Shown in pieces: positions 19,127 through 28,471 of a stretch of 64,000 nucleotides of DNA. Location: the NCBI RefSeq assembly GCF_000243095.1, contig NZ_AHJE01000071.1, positions 1 to 64,000 on the forward strand. Direction: 5' to 3'. Made by a program: the position numbers and the translations under genes. Under the pieces are notes generated by a model that saw only the letters and a program-made list of their open reading frames with translations, ran no database searches and was not told where the DNA came from. The DNA comes from Cupriavidus basilensis OR16. Its GTDB lineage: Bacteria > Pseudomonadota > Gammaproteobacteria > Burkholderiales > Burkholderiaceae. Positions within the stretch are counted from its first letter, which is position 1. Each line of letters begins with the position of its first letter.

Positions 19127-19600
19127 TCACTCTTGACTATCGGCCGAGGCGGGGACCACCGCGCCGCCGCCGCCGGGCAGCCAGGCTGCGGGCCCCCGCA
19201 ATTCGAACGTTAGCCGGTCGTGCACCTCGCAACCACCTGGGGTGTCTTGAATCGTTCGTTCGTGCACCCAGCTGCGCATGCTCAGCATCCGCGACGTTTC
19301 CTTGAAGCGGTAGCCCGGTCCCACCTCCGCCAGCATGATGTCGTCGACCTCCACGGGTAACATGCCGAACGCCAGCAGCCAGCTGCGGCCGAGCCGCTCG
19401 CCAAGCGGCAGCTCGTCGATCGCCTTGCCGCGCATGGCGGGTGGCGCGGTCATGCGCAGCCAGGGAAACAATTCGTCGTTGATGCCCCCCGACGTGGTCG
19501 CGCGCTGCCATGCCTGGCTGGCGGGGATCGGCAGGGAGGAGGCAAGCTCGAACATCAACGGCATGGCGGTTTTCGGCTGGATGGTGAATGTGTTCGCCAT
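19127..19600 (-). CDS. SRPBCC-fold protein of unknown function
   Basis: A polyketide-cyclase/START-like (SRPBCC) protein of 157 residues, judged from LPIPASQAWQRATTSGGIND near the start and GRSWLLAFGMLPVEVDDIML in the middle. These proteins form a helix-grip cavity for hydrophobic ligands; the ligand is unknown here. The C-terminus stops soon after GPAAWLPGGGGAVV and looks short, possibly cut by an indel. An ATG at 19621 would add seven residues. It is followed by a 119-bp gap to tssE on the other strand and is not part of the T6SS. Confidence 0.65.
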   Translation of the reverse strand: MANTFTIQPKTAMPLMFELASSLPIPASQAWQRATTSGGINDELFPWLRMTAPPAMRGKAIDELPLGERLGRSWLLAFGMLPVEVDDIMLAEVGPGYRFKETSRMLSMRSWVHERTIQDTPGGCEVHDRLTFELRGPAAWLPGGGGAVVPASADSQE

Positions 19601-19651
19601 GATAGCGAGCCAACGCCGCATGCGGTCCGATGCCTTCCCCAGCCTTGCCTG

Positions 19652-20185
19652 TCAGGTTGTCGCCGCACCCGCAGCGGATGGCACATGCCGAATCACGTTG
19701 AAGCCCTCGTCCGCTGACGGTGCCACAAAGTAAAGCGTGATGGCATCGAACTGCGCATCGGTGGTCTCGAACGGGTGCGTGCCGCTGGCATTGCGCGCGC
19801 GCAGGCGGGCCTTGCACAGGGCGTCCGGCGCATCGAGGTAGTGGAGTTGATGCGCTGCGCCCGCGTGCGTGAACATGGCCCGGGCCCAGCTTCGGGTGGC
19901 CGGCGTGTTGGCGGGGAAATCCAGCACGACCGACATGCCCGCCAGCAGCAGCGCTTCGATGTGGCTGGCCATGGCGTCGCGCAGTCTTCCGGCGCAGCGG
20001 GCATAGTCGGCCACCTCCCGGATCTCGCCGGGATACAGGCGGGACAGCCAGTTATCCTCGCTGATCAGCACCGTGGCCGGCTGGGCAGCTAGCTGCCTGG
20101 CCAGCGTCGATTTGCCGGAGCCGATCTTGCCGCAGACCATGTGGAGGATGGCTGTGGGGTGTACGGCGGAGCTGGCTGGCTGCAT
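19652..20185 (-). CDS. P-loop NTPase of the zeta-toxin/polynucleotide-kinase type
   Basis: A 177-residue AAA_33-type ATPase with Walker A CGKIGSGKSTLARQLA near residue 17 and a lid-like segment (TPATRSWARAMF). Such small kinases phosphorylate nucleic acids or small metabolites; the substrate cannot be told from sequence. The ATG at 20185 is preceded by AAGGAG. A possible leader peptide and hairpin followed by a T-run lie upstream on the same strand. A second, unrelated small P-loop kinase is at 60345-60821. Confidence 0.75.
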   Translation of the reverse strand: MQPASSAVHPTAILHMVCGKIGSGKSTLARQLAAQPATVLISEDNWLSRLYPGEIREVADYARCAGRLRDAMASHIEALLLAGMSVVLDFPANTPATRSWARAMFTHAGAAHQLHYLDAPDALCKARLRARNASGTHPFETTDAQFDAITLYFVAPSADEGFNVIRHVPSAAGAATT

Positions 20186-20529
20186 CTTTAATCTCCTTGG
20201 CGTTGAAGGCCTCAAGGAGACGGGCACAAAAAACCCGCCTCGTTGGGCGGGTTGCTTTGCGTGTTCAGGCCACGTGCGCTAACCCACCATCCCAGGGATG
20301 GTGCGAATAATCGACGGGGTTTGTACGCGGGTCATGAGGCATGAGATTAACGGATTACATGCTTGCCCGCAATCGCATTCGCGGACCGGCACGGAAACCG
20401 GCGATAATCTCGACCGGGCAATATGGGTGGACCCCGAGACGAACTACCGCACTGCACCGCCATCGCGCGTTTGCCTCGCCTTACCTCGCCACGCGGATCG
20501 GCCACTCCTCCCCAGCTTTCTTCCCGCAC
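20186..20529. other. Intergenic region between divergent kinase and protease genes
   Basis: A 344-base stretch without a supported protein gene. It holds the terminator-like hairpin at 20228-20253, a second perfect palindrome (ACCATCCCAGGGATGGT, near 20287-20303) and, on the minus strand, an 18-codon open frame starting at 20335 that ends at that palindrome. Part of the 5' extension of the protease reading frame also lies here but has no homology-like features. Confidence 0.45.
20228..20253 (-). terminator. Hairpin with T-run in the leader of the P-loop kinase gene
   Basis: On the minus strand the stem AACCCGCC/GGCGGGTT (8 bp, 6-base loop) is followed by six T residues, a textbook intrinsic terminator. 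It stands only about 40 bases upstream of the kinase ATG at 20185. It therefore either ends a transcript coming from the right or works as an attenuator for the kinase gene. No minus-strand gene lies directly to the right. Confidence 0.65.
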
Positions 20530-21804
20530 ATGACAACGTCACCGCCAGCTATGCGCCGCTCCTTCCTGATCGCCGTTCCCGTCTTCCTGGCGCTTGCCGC
20601 CGCTAATGCCAGCGCGCTCGATGCCCCGCAGCTGCTCGCCAAGCTCACGCCAAGCATTTATGCCGTGCGGGCAACGGGCCTCAACAACGCGCCCCTCGCG
20701 TCGGGCTCCGCCGTGGTGATCGGCCCTGGGCAGCTGGTCACCGCTTGCCACGTGCTGGCTGGCGCGCGCGAGATTGCCGTGCGGCGCGACAACGTGAGCT
20801 ATGACGCCACGCTGGAAGCGCCTGACGTGGATCGCGACCTGTGTTTGCTGCGCGTCGCGAACTTCAACGCGCCGGCCGTCAGTGTGTCGGCGGCGGCGGC
20901 GCCGTCGTTTGGGCAGAGGGTGCTTGCGGCAGCCAGCCCGGAGGCCACGGGCGTGGTTGTGGTGGATGGCAGCGTGGCCGGATTGCGCGCGGGCCCGGAC
21001 GGCAAGCTGGACCGCATCGAGGTCACGCTTGATCTCCCGGTGACGGCCAGCGGTGGCGGCCTGTTCGATGAGGCGGGCCGGCTCGTGGGCATCCTGTCGG
21101 CACGGCGCGCGCCCGGCGAAAGGCTCAAGGCGTTGCCCGCCGGCTGGATCGCGTCGATCAAGGAGCGCGGCGTGGCGGCCATGGCCAGCTATCGATCATC
21201 CGCGCCGGCGGCGCCCGCGGAGCCTGTGGTGGACGAGGCCGGCGCTGCCCCGGCTGGCGGCGCGTCGCCCCGCGTTGGCGAGACCTGGCGCTATGAGCTG
21301 GTCGACAAGATGACGCGCACGCGGCGCGATGTGGTCTACCGTGTCGACCGCATCGAGGGTGACCGGGTCACGTTCAACCAAGGCGCCCGCGTGGAGACCC
21401 TCGACGGCCGCGTCAACCGGATCGCCACGCCCAGCGGCGGCGATTTCGATGGCGCGTCGCCGCCGCGCGGCTGGGTGCCGGAAGACATCAAGCCGGGCGC
21501 CCGATGGAAATACAGCTACAAGCAGGCCGGTACCGGCTTGCGCACGGACCTCACCGGCGAGGTGACCGGGGAGTCCACCATCACGGTGCCCGCCGGCAGC
21601 TTCCAGGTCTTGCGGCTGGCTTACAAGGGCTACGTGATGCGCCCGTTCTATGGCGCCACCGGCGCAATTTCCGCGGTGCCTTATACCGCGGTGGCGTGGT
21701 ATGCACCGGAGCTCAAGCGCGTGGTGCGATTCGACGCAAGCTTCGCGTCCAAGTACGAGCGCCTGGACGAGAGCCTGGTGCTCAAGGAGCACCGCTTCGA
21801 CTGA
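20530..21804 (+). CDS. Secreted trypsin-like serine protease with C-terminal beta domain
   Basis: A chymotrypsin-fold protease of about 424 residues. A signal peptide (SFLIAVPVFLALAAANASA) precedes the catalytic domain. The triad is visible: His in GQLVTACHVLAG, Asp in DVDRDLCLLRV, and Ser in LPVTASGGGLFDEAG. After residue 240 a 180-residue domain begins with GETWRYELVDKM, rich in beta-type sequence, function unknown. Start at ATG 20530 or 20551; neither has a clear ribosome binding site. It is periplasmic or secreted. No regulator is nearby, and the next gene on the same strand is the penicillin-binding protein. Confidence 0.75.
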   Translation: MTTSPPAMRRSFLIAVPVFLALAAANASALDAPQLLAKLTPSIYAVRATGLNNAPLASGSAVVIGPGQLVTACHVLAGAREIAVRRDNVSYDATLEAPDVDRDLCLLRVANFNAPAVSVSAAAAPSFGQRVLAAASPEATGVVVVDGSVAGLRAGPDGKLDRIEVTLDLPVTASGGGLFDEAGRLVGILSARRAPGERLKALPAGWIASIKERGVAAMASYRSSAPAAPAEPVVDEAGAAPAGGASPRVGETWRYELVDKMTRTRRDVVYRVDRIEGDRVTFNQGARVETLDGRVNRIATPSGGDFDGASPPRGWVPEDIKPGARWKYSYKQAGTGLRTDLTGEVTGESTITVPAGSFQVLRLAYKGYVMRPFYGATGAISAVPYTAVAWYAPELKRVVRFDASFASKYERLDESLVLKEHRFD

Positions 21805-21929
21805 AATGGCCCCAATGCGGCCTTGATTTGCTGGTGTTGGACAAGATGCCAGGGCGCAGCAAGCGATTTTGGTAGGATGCAGGCCTTTCCTCGCGCCGGA
21901 ATGTGACTCCGACCAATGTTGCTTGCTTC

Positions 21930-24205
21930 ATGAATCTGGCCCAGATCAAATCCCTCGCCGCCGAACGGCTTGCCCGCCTGCGGCGCCCCACGCGCCGCGG
22001 CGTGGCCAAGGCAGTGGCCGCCGTGCCGGTGCTGTTCCTGCTCTATGTACTGGTGCTGATTCCCTTTACCCCGGGCATCAGCGATATCCGCAAGGCCAAG
22101 TCCGACCAGCCCGCGCAGGTACTGTCGGCCGACGGCAAGCCGCTGGCCATGTTCAAGTGGGCCAACCGCGAATGGGTCCGCCTGGCCGATATCTCGCCGA
22201 ATGTGACAACGGCGCTGATCGCCACCGAGGATCACCGCTTCTACCAGCATTTCGGCCTGGACTGGCGCCGCATGGGCTCGGCCGCGCTGCATACCTTCTC
22301 CGGCGACCGCCAAGGTGGTTCCACCATCACGCAGCAGCTGGCCCGCAATCTCTATCCCGACGAGATCGGCCGCGCGCCCACGCTTACGCGCAAGCTCAAG
22401 GAGGCCATCACGGCGCTGAAGATCGAGGCGCTTTACACCAAGGACGAGATCCTCGAGACCTATCTCAATACCGTGCCGTTCCTGTACAACGCGTACGGCA
22501 TCGAGATGGCGGCCCGCACCTACTTCGATAAGTCCGCCGGCCGGCTGGACGTGCTGGAAAGCGCCACCCTGATCGGCATGCTCAAGGGCAACAGCTACTA
22601 CAACCCGGTCATCAACCCCGAGCGTGCCGTGCAGCGGCGCAATATCGTGCTGGCGCAGATGGTCAAGTACCAGAAGCTGGAGCCGGCGAAGTACGAGCTG
22701 CTGAAAAAACGCCCGCTACGCATCGACTTCGAGCGGCAGACCGAGCCGCCCGGCCCGGCGCCGCACTTTGCCCAGCAGCTGCGCAAATGGCTGATCACCT
22801 GGGCGGACCGCAACGACTACAACATCTATACCGATGGGCTGGTCGTGCGCACCACCATCGATTCGCGCCTGCAGGCGCTGGCCAACCAGGCGGTGGCGCG
22901 CCAGGGCAACCAGCTGCAAGCCATCGCCGATGCCGCCTGGGCACCGCGCTCCGGCTGGGCGGCCAACCAGGACCTGGTGCAGGCCTTCGTGCGCGAGACG
23001 CCGGCGTACCGCGCGGCCAGGGAAGCGGGGCAGACGCCCGAGGCGGCCATGAAGCAACTGCTGGCGGATAACGCCTTCATGCAGGCGCTGCGCCAGTCCA
23101 AGACCCGCATCCAGGCCGGCTTCCTCGCGCTGGACCCGCGCACCGGCGAGATCAAGGCGTGGGTAGGCAGCCGCGATTTCACGCTGGATGCCTTCGACCA
23201 TGTGCAGCAGGCACAGCGCCAGCCGGGTTCCACGTTCAAGCCGTTCGTATACGGCGCAGCGTTCGAGCAAGGTGCCAAGCCCGACGACACGTTCGTTGAC
23301 CAGGCCGTGGAAATCCCGCTCGCCGGCGGCGAGGTCTGGCGGCCCTCCGACGATGGCCCCCCGAGCGGCGCCTACGGCACCATCGCCAACCAGGGCGCCT
23401 ACCTGGAGCCGGTGATGGTCACCCGCATCGAAGACCGCAAGGGCGAGGTGCTGGAGACGTTCCGCCCGCGTCGCCCGAGCAGGCGCTGCCTGTCGCCACC
23501 GTGCAGACGCTGCTCGACGTCATGCGCGGCGTGATCGACCGCGGCACCGGCGCGAGCATTCGCACGCGCTTTGGCATTCGCGCGGATGTCGCCGGCAAGA
23601 CCGGCACTACGCAGGACAATGCCGATGGCTGGTTCATCCTGATGCATCCGCAACTGGTGGCCGGCGCGTGGGTCGGGTTCAACGACAGCCGGGTGACGCT
23701 GCGCAGCGACTACTGGGGCCAGGGCGCGCACAGTGCGCTGCCCATGGTGGGCGACTTCTTCCAGCGCTCGCTCCGGTCCCGCATGATCGATGCGAACGTC
23801 CGCTTCGTGGAGCACAAGGAAGTCGGGCTCTTCGAAGCGCTGGGCTGGACGATACGGGGCTGGTACCAGCGGTGGTTCGGGCCGGCGCCCAAGCCGGAAG
23901 CGCCGCCCACACCCAAGCGGGCCGCGCGTCCCGCGCCGGAGCCGGAGCCGGCGGCGGCTGCCGAGCCGGACACCGGCGTGGCGGCATCGGCGGTGTTGCC
24001 CGCGTTGACGGGCGAACGCAACCCGGCCGTCGACCAAGGTGTCTTGGATGCGGGGCCGGCGTCGGCGAGTCCGCCGGCGGTGGCGCCGGCAAGCGTGCCC
24101 CCGGCCATCGCCACGCCATCCTCCACGCAAGATGTCCCAGGGTACGGGCCAGCGAAAGCAGCCAGCCCTGAAGCGGGCCCAGGCCCGGCGCGACCGCAGG
24201 AATGA
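21930..24205 (+). pseudogene. Class A penicillin-binding protein, internally deleted and frameshifted
   Basis: A bifunctional PBP1-type enzyme. An N-terminal membrane anchor (AVAAVPVLFLLYVLVLI) is followed by a GT51 transglycosylase domain with ALIATEDHRFYQHFG and GGSTITQQLARNLY. The transpeptidase domain has the SxxK box PGSTFKPFVYG. Around 23365-23372 the text jumps from WRPSDDGPPSG to AYGTIANQGAY, so about 50 residues carrying the SxN box are missing in frame. Near 23469 a missing base shifts the frame; the KTG box (GKTGTTQDNADGWF) is in the next frame, which ends at 24205 after a Pro/Ala-rich tail. As written, no functional transpeptidase would be made. The transglycosylase part is intact. 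Confidence 0.85.
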
Positions 24206-24535
24206 TAAGGCAGTCCCACGCATGGCGCGCAACGCGACTTGCCGCTGTGTTCGCTGTCCGCCTTTGATCGTCCACGCCTTCTTGCCTTGGCGCCTGCCTG
24301 GAGCGACCAGTTGCGTTCGCCACATCGCTGCCGTGGGTGCTTCGCAATCCTCTTGCTGATGCGCGCCAAGCTCGCAAGCAGACGCGCAACGCATGCTTCA
24401 AGGGGCTAGGCCGGGCAAGAGCGAGTGGGGCGGAAAGTGGCGTCTGGGCGTATTTTCAAGGGCAAGCTTGCCTGCAGGGCTTGAACTGTGTGCATAAGAG
24501 TTGCTCGTTTCTGCGCATTCCTGAATAATTTGTTC
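24206..24535. other. Gap before the IS607 element
   Basis: A 330-base stretch with no supported gene on either strand. It must contain the left end of the IS607 element, which has no terminal inverted repeats and so cannot be placed exactly. The last 50 bases before tnpA are AT-richer (CTGAATAATTTGTTC) and probably hold the tnpA promoter. Confidence 0.4.
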
Positions 24536-25166
24536 ATGTCACGCGAGATGGTCGGCATTCAAGAAGCTGCAGCGTTCTTTGGGGTCGCCCAGCAAACGCA
24601 GCGTCGCTGGGAACGAGAAGGCAAGTTTTTGCCCGACCAGCGCACGCCTGGGGGGGCGCAGGCGCTACGACTTGGCGCGACTATGCCCGCAGCGGCCACG
24701 CGCGCCGGCCGTGGAGCGTCGAACAGTGGCTTACGCTCGCGTGTCGTCGCATGACCAGAAGGCGGATCTGGAACGCCAGAAGCAGGTGCTCGAGTTGTAT
24801 TGCGCCCAGCAGGGCTGGACGTTCGAGGTTGTCGCGGACCTGGGCTCCGGCATGAACTATCAGAAGACGGGACTCAAGCGCTTGCTCAGCGCGGTGATCG
24901 GAGGCCAGGTCGGCCGGCTTGTCGTCACGCATAAGGACCGGCTGTTGCGGTTCGGTGCCGAATTGGTGTTTGCCATATGCGAGGCGAAACAAGTGGATGT
25001 CATCATTCTGAATCAAGGCGAGGACACGACCTTCAAGGAAGACTTAGCCAAGGCCGTCCCGGAGATCATCGCGGTGTTCAGCGCTCGCTTGCATGGCAGC
25101 TGGTCGCGCAAGAATCAAAAGATTCTGGATGACGTGCGCCGCACCGTCGAGGCTGCGCGATGCTGA
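24536..25166 (+). pseudogene. tnpA: IS607 serine recombinase TnpA, frameshifted in a G-run
   Basis: The N-terminus is a MerR-like helix-turn-helix (MVGIQEAAAFFGVAQQTQRR), followed by the serine recombinase catalytic domain with nucleophile Ser in TVAYARVSSHDQKADLERQ. The frame breaks in a run of seven G at 24650-24656: the first frame reads RTPGG then junk, the next frame continues RRRYDLARL. Six G would give a normal protein of about 209 residues. The catalytic frame ends at 25166, overlapping tnpB. A homopolymer sequencing error is the simplest explanation; true inactivation or slippage is possible. Confidence 0.8.
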
Positions 25167-26359
25167 TCGCTCACAAGATCGCCCTCGAGCCGAACGACAT
25201 CCAGGCGACCTACTTCGCCCGGGCGGCTGGTGTGGCGCGTTTCGCCTACAACTGGGCGCTAGCCGAGTGGAAGCGCCAATACGACGCGCACAAGGCCGGT
25301 TCCACTCAGCCGAAACCATCGCAAGCCGCGTTGCGCCGCCAGTTGAACGCGGTGAAGCGCGAGCAGTTCCCCTGGATGCTGGAAGTCACCAAGAACGCGC
25401 CGCAGATGGCGATCATTCAGTTAGGTGACGCCTTCAAGAATTTCTTCGCCGGCCGAGCCCGCTATCCGCAGTTCCGCAGGAAGGGCGTGCATGACCGCTT
25501 CACGCTCACCAACAACCAGTTCAGTGTCGACGGTTCGCGCATCCGCATCCCTAATCTTGGCTGGGTGCGGATGCGCGAGACGTTGCGCTTCGCTGGCAAG
25601 ATCCTATCGGCCACGGTCTCCCGTGTGGCCGACCGCTGGTTTGTCAGTCTCACCGTCGATACCCAGGACGATTCTCATCTGCCCAAAGCCGAAAACCAAG
25701 GCGCGGTCGGTGTGGATCTGGGTGTCTCGGCCCTGGCAACGCTCTCGACGGGAGAACCTCCAATACCGGGCCCGAAGCCTCACAAGGCGCTGCTCGGCCG
25801 CCTCAGGCGCTTATCGCGTAGCTTGAGCCGCAAGCAGAAAGGCTCGACCAACCGCAAGAAGGCCAAAGGCAAGCTTGCCCGGCTGCATGCCCGGATCTCC
25901 TGTCTTCGTTCCGATGCCCTGCACAAGCTCACGAGCGACCTGACGCGCCGGTTCCATACCATCGGCATCGAGGACCTGAATGTGCGCGGGATGACGAAGA
26001 ACCGGCATCTGGCGCGCTCGGTGGCCGACATGGGCTTCTTCGCGTTCCGGCGGCAGTTGGAGTATAAGGCGGCGACGCGGGGTGGTGTGGTGGTGGTGGC
26101 GGACCGTTGGTTCGCCAGCAGCAAGACGTGCTCATGCTGTGGACACAAGTTGGCCGTGCTGCCGCTGTCGGTACGGGAGTGGGCGTGTCCGGCCTGCGGC
26201 GCGCGCCATGATCGCGACGTGAACGCCGCGATCAACTTGAGAAGTTATGCCGTGAGTTCCACGGTACCAGCCTGTGGAGAGGAAGGCTCTGGTCCTGGCG
26301 GTAACGCCGGGACGAAACCAGCCTCGACGAAGCAGGAAGTCAGCTTTGTTCCTGATTGA
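25160..26359 (+). CDS. tnpB: TnpB RNA-guided nuclease of IS607 element
   Basis: A 399-residue TnpB (OrfB). An N-terminal HTH-like and WED region starts IALEPNDIQATYFARAAGVARFAYNWAL. The RuvC-like nuclease acids are all present: Asp in GVDLGVSALATL, Glu in IGIEDLNVRGM, and Asp in ARHDRDVNAAINL. The zinc ribbon has CSCCGHK and CPACGAR. TnpB uses an RNA from the element's right end to cut DNA at sites abutting a short TAM, favouring element retention. The ATG overlaps the tnpA stop. It appears fully intact although tnpA is not. Confidence 0.92.
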   Translation: MLIAHKIALEPNDIQATYFARAAGVARFAYNWALAEWKRQYDAHKAGSTQPKPSQAALRRQLNAVKREQFPWMLEVTKNAPQMAIIQLGDAFKNFFAGRARYPQFRRKGVHDRFTLTNNQFSVDGSRIRIPNLGWVRMRETLRFAGKILSATVSRVADRWFVSLTVDTQDDSHLPKAENQGAVGVDLGVSALATLSTGEPPIPGPKPHKALLGRLRRLSRSLSRKQKGSTNRKKAKGKLARLHARISCLRSDALHKLTSDLTRRFHTIGIEDLNVRGMTKNRHLARSVADMGFFAFRRQLEYKAATRGGVVVVADRWFASSKTCSCCGHKLAVLPLSVREWACPACGARHDRDVNAAINLRSYAVSSTVPACGEEGSGPGGNAGTKPASTKQEVSFVPD

Positions 26360-26368
26360 GCAGGAATG
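26215..26368 (+). ncRNA. Candidate omega RNA (reRNA) at the right end of the IS607 element
   Basis: In IS200/605 and IS607 elements the TnpB guide RNA covers the 3' end of tnpB and the right end. Here the last codons of tnpB encode a Gly/Ser/Pro-rich tail (EEGSGPGGNAG) typical of sequence constrained by RNA structure rather than protein. Bounds are approximate and the assignment is by analogy. Confidence 0.3.
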
Positions 26369-26604
26369 AGCAAGTCTGACGGAACGGTTCCAGTTCGTCA
26401 CATGTATGCCTATGCTAGAGATCAGAGGGCATTGTCGCGGCCAAGGGTGTACGTATGCCCACGAAGATGGTCTGGCGAGCTGGCAAACGCCCAGGGGTCC
26501 AACCTTGCGTTTGAGGCGAATCTTGATGCGAGCGCTCCGCTTCCGGTCATCAAACAGGAGGGCTATGAACAGGCTGTTGGACTAGGCTTGCTCCTCCTTG
26601 CCCT

Positions 26605-27809
26605 ATGACAGACCGTTCCCCTTTCCCGCCGGGGCGGGCAATCCGCCGCCTGGTCACTATCCGCGTAGCGGGCGCCGCCATGGTGTTGGCGCTATTGGCC
26701 TGTGCCACCTGGTATGCGACCCGGGTCGAGCCTGTGGCGGTGCTGACAGCCAGGGCCGACATGGGGCGGGTCGAGGCCACTGTCGCCAATACCCGCGCCG
26801 GTTCGGTGTCCGCCTGCCGGCGGGCAAAGCTGGCGCCTCCGGCGGCGGGTCGCATCGAGTTGCTGAATATCCGCAAGGGCGATCGCGTGAAGACCGGGCA
26901 GGTCCTGTTGGCACTCTGGAACGAGGACCTGCTCGCGCGTGATCGGCTTGCGCAAGAGCAGTTGCTGACAGCCACGGCGCATGCGCGCGAAGTGTGCGAG
27001 CTGGCCAAGGTGGCGGCCAGCGACGCCAGGCGCGCGCTCGGGCTGGTGGCCAGGGGCTTTGTTTCCTCGCAGGCCTTGGAGCGGGCCGACGCCGACGCCA
27101 GTTCCAGGTCCGCGGCGTGCGAATCCGCCAGGGCCCAGGTGAAAGAGGCCAGCGCGCGTATCGCGGGATCCCGCGCCGATATCGCACGTACGGTCCTCAA
27201 GGCGCCGTTCGACGGCGTGGTGGCCGAAGTGAATGGAGAAATAGGCGAATACCTGACGCCGTCGCCGCCAGGCATCCCGACACTGCCGGCGGTGGACCTG
27301 ATCGACGACTCCTGCCTCTACGTGTCGGCCCCGATCGACGAGATCGACGCGGCGCGCCTGCGGGTGGGCATGCCGGCGCGCGTCACCCTGGACGCCTATC
27401 GCGGCAGGCATTTCGCGGGCAAGGTGCGGCGCGTCGCGCCCTACGTGCTGGCGCAGGAGAAGCAGGCCCGCACCGTCGAGGTCGAGGTGCAGCTCGATAG
27501 CCCGGACCCGGCGCACTACCTGCTCGTCGGCTACAGCGCGGATGTGGAGATCGTGACCGACGCGCACGACCCGGTCTTGCGCCTTCCCACCACGGCCCTG
27601 AGATCAGGCAACATGGCGCTAGTGCTGACCGCCGAGGGCAAGCTGGCGGCGCGCAAGCTCGATACCGGGCTATCCAACTGGGAGTTCACCGAGGTAAAGG
27701 CGGGCCTGGCGCGCGGCGAACGGGTGGTCACTTCGCTGGATCGCGGCGGCGTGCGCGCAGGCGCGGCCGCCGTCGAAGAGCCGCAGGCTGGCACGGGAGG
27801 CACGGCGAA

Positions 27810-27813
<4 letters not shown>
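26605..27813 (+). CDS. Periplasmic adaptor (membrane fusion) subunit, MacA-like
   Basis: A 402-residue HlyD/RND-type adaptor. It has an N-terminal signal anchor (VAGAAMVLALLACATWYAT), a split lipoyl domain (APPAAGRIELLNIRKGDRVK and TVLKAPFDGVVAEVNGEIGE), and a helical hairpin between them rich in Ala/Arg. A beta-barrel domain (MPARVTLDAYRGRHFAGKVR) follows. It bridges an ABC exporter to an outer-membrane channel. The next three genes (ATPase and two MacB-like permeases) overlap or nearly overlap it, forming an exporter operon. The ATG at 26605 lies just right of the IS element, which may have displaced the native promoter. No outer-membrane channel gene is nearby. Confidence 0.85.
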
Positions 27814-28464
<651 letters not shown>

Positions 28465-28471
28465 GTCCGCC

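Larger units (their letters stand above)
24480..26370 (+). mobile_element. IS607-family insertion sequence (approximate ends)
   Basis: The element consists of a MerR-HTH serine recombinase (tnpA) overlapping a TnpB gene, the defining IS607 layout. Ends are estimates: IS607 elements lack inverted repeats and duplications. The left end lies upstream of 24536 and the right end shortly after the tnpB stop at 26359, near GGAATGAGC. It sits between the damaged PBP gene and the exporter operon. Confidence 0.7.

Noticed and set aside
23679-24401. Long minus-strand frame opposite the PBP tail
   Set aside because: Arg/Pro/Ala-rich sequence typical of antisense frames in high-GC DNA, no domain.
26366-26608. 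80-residue plus-strand frame after tnpB
   Set aside because: No start signal or motif; it overlaps the IS right end and the exporter start.
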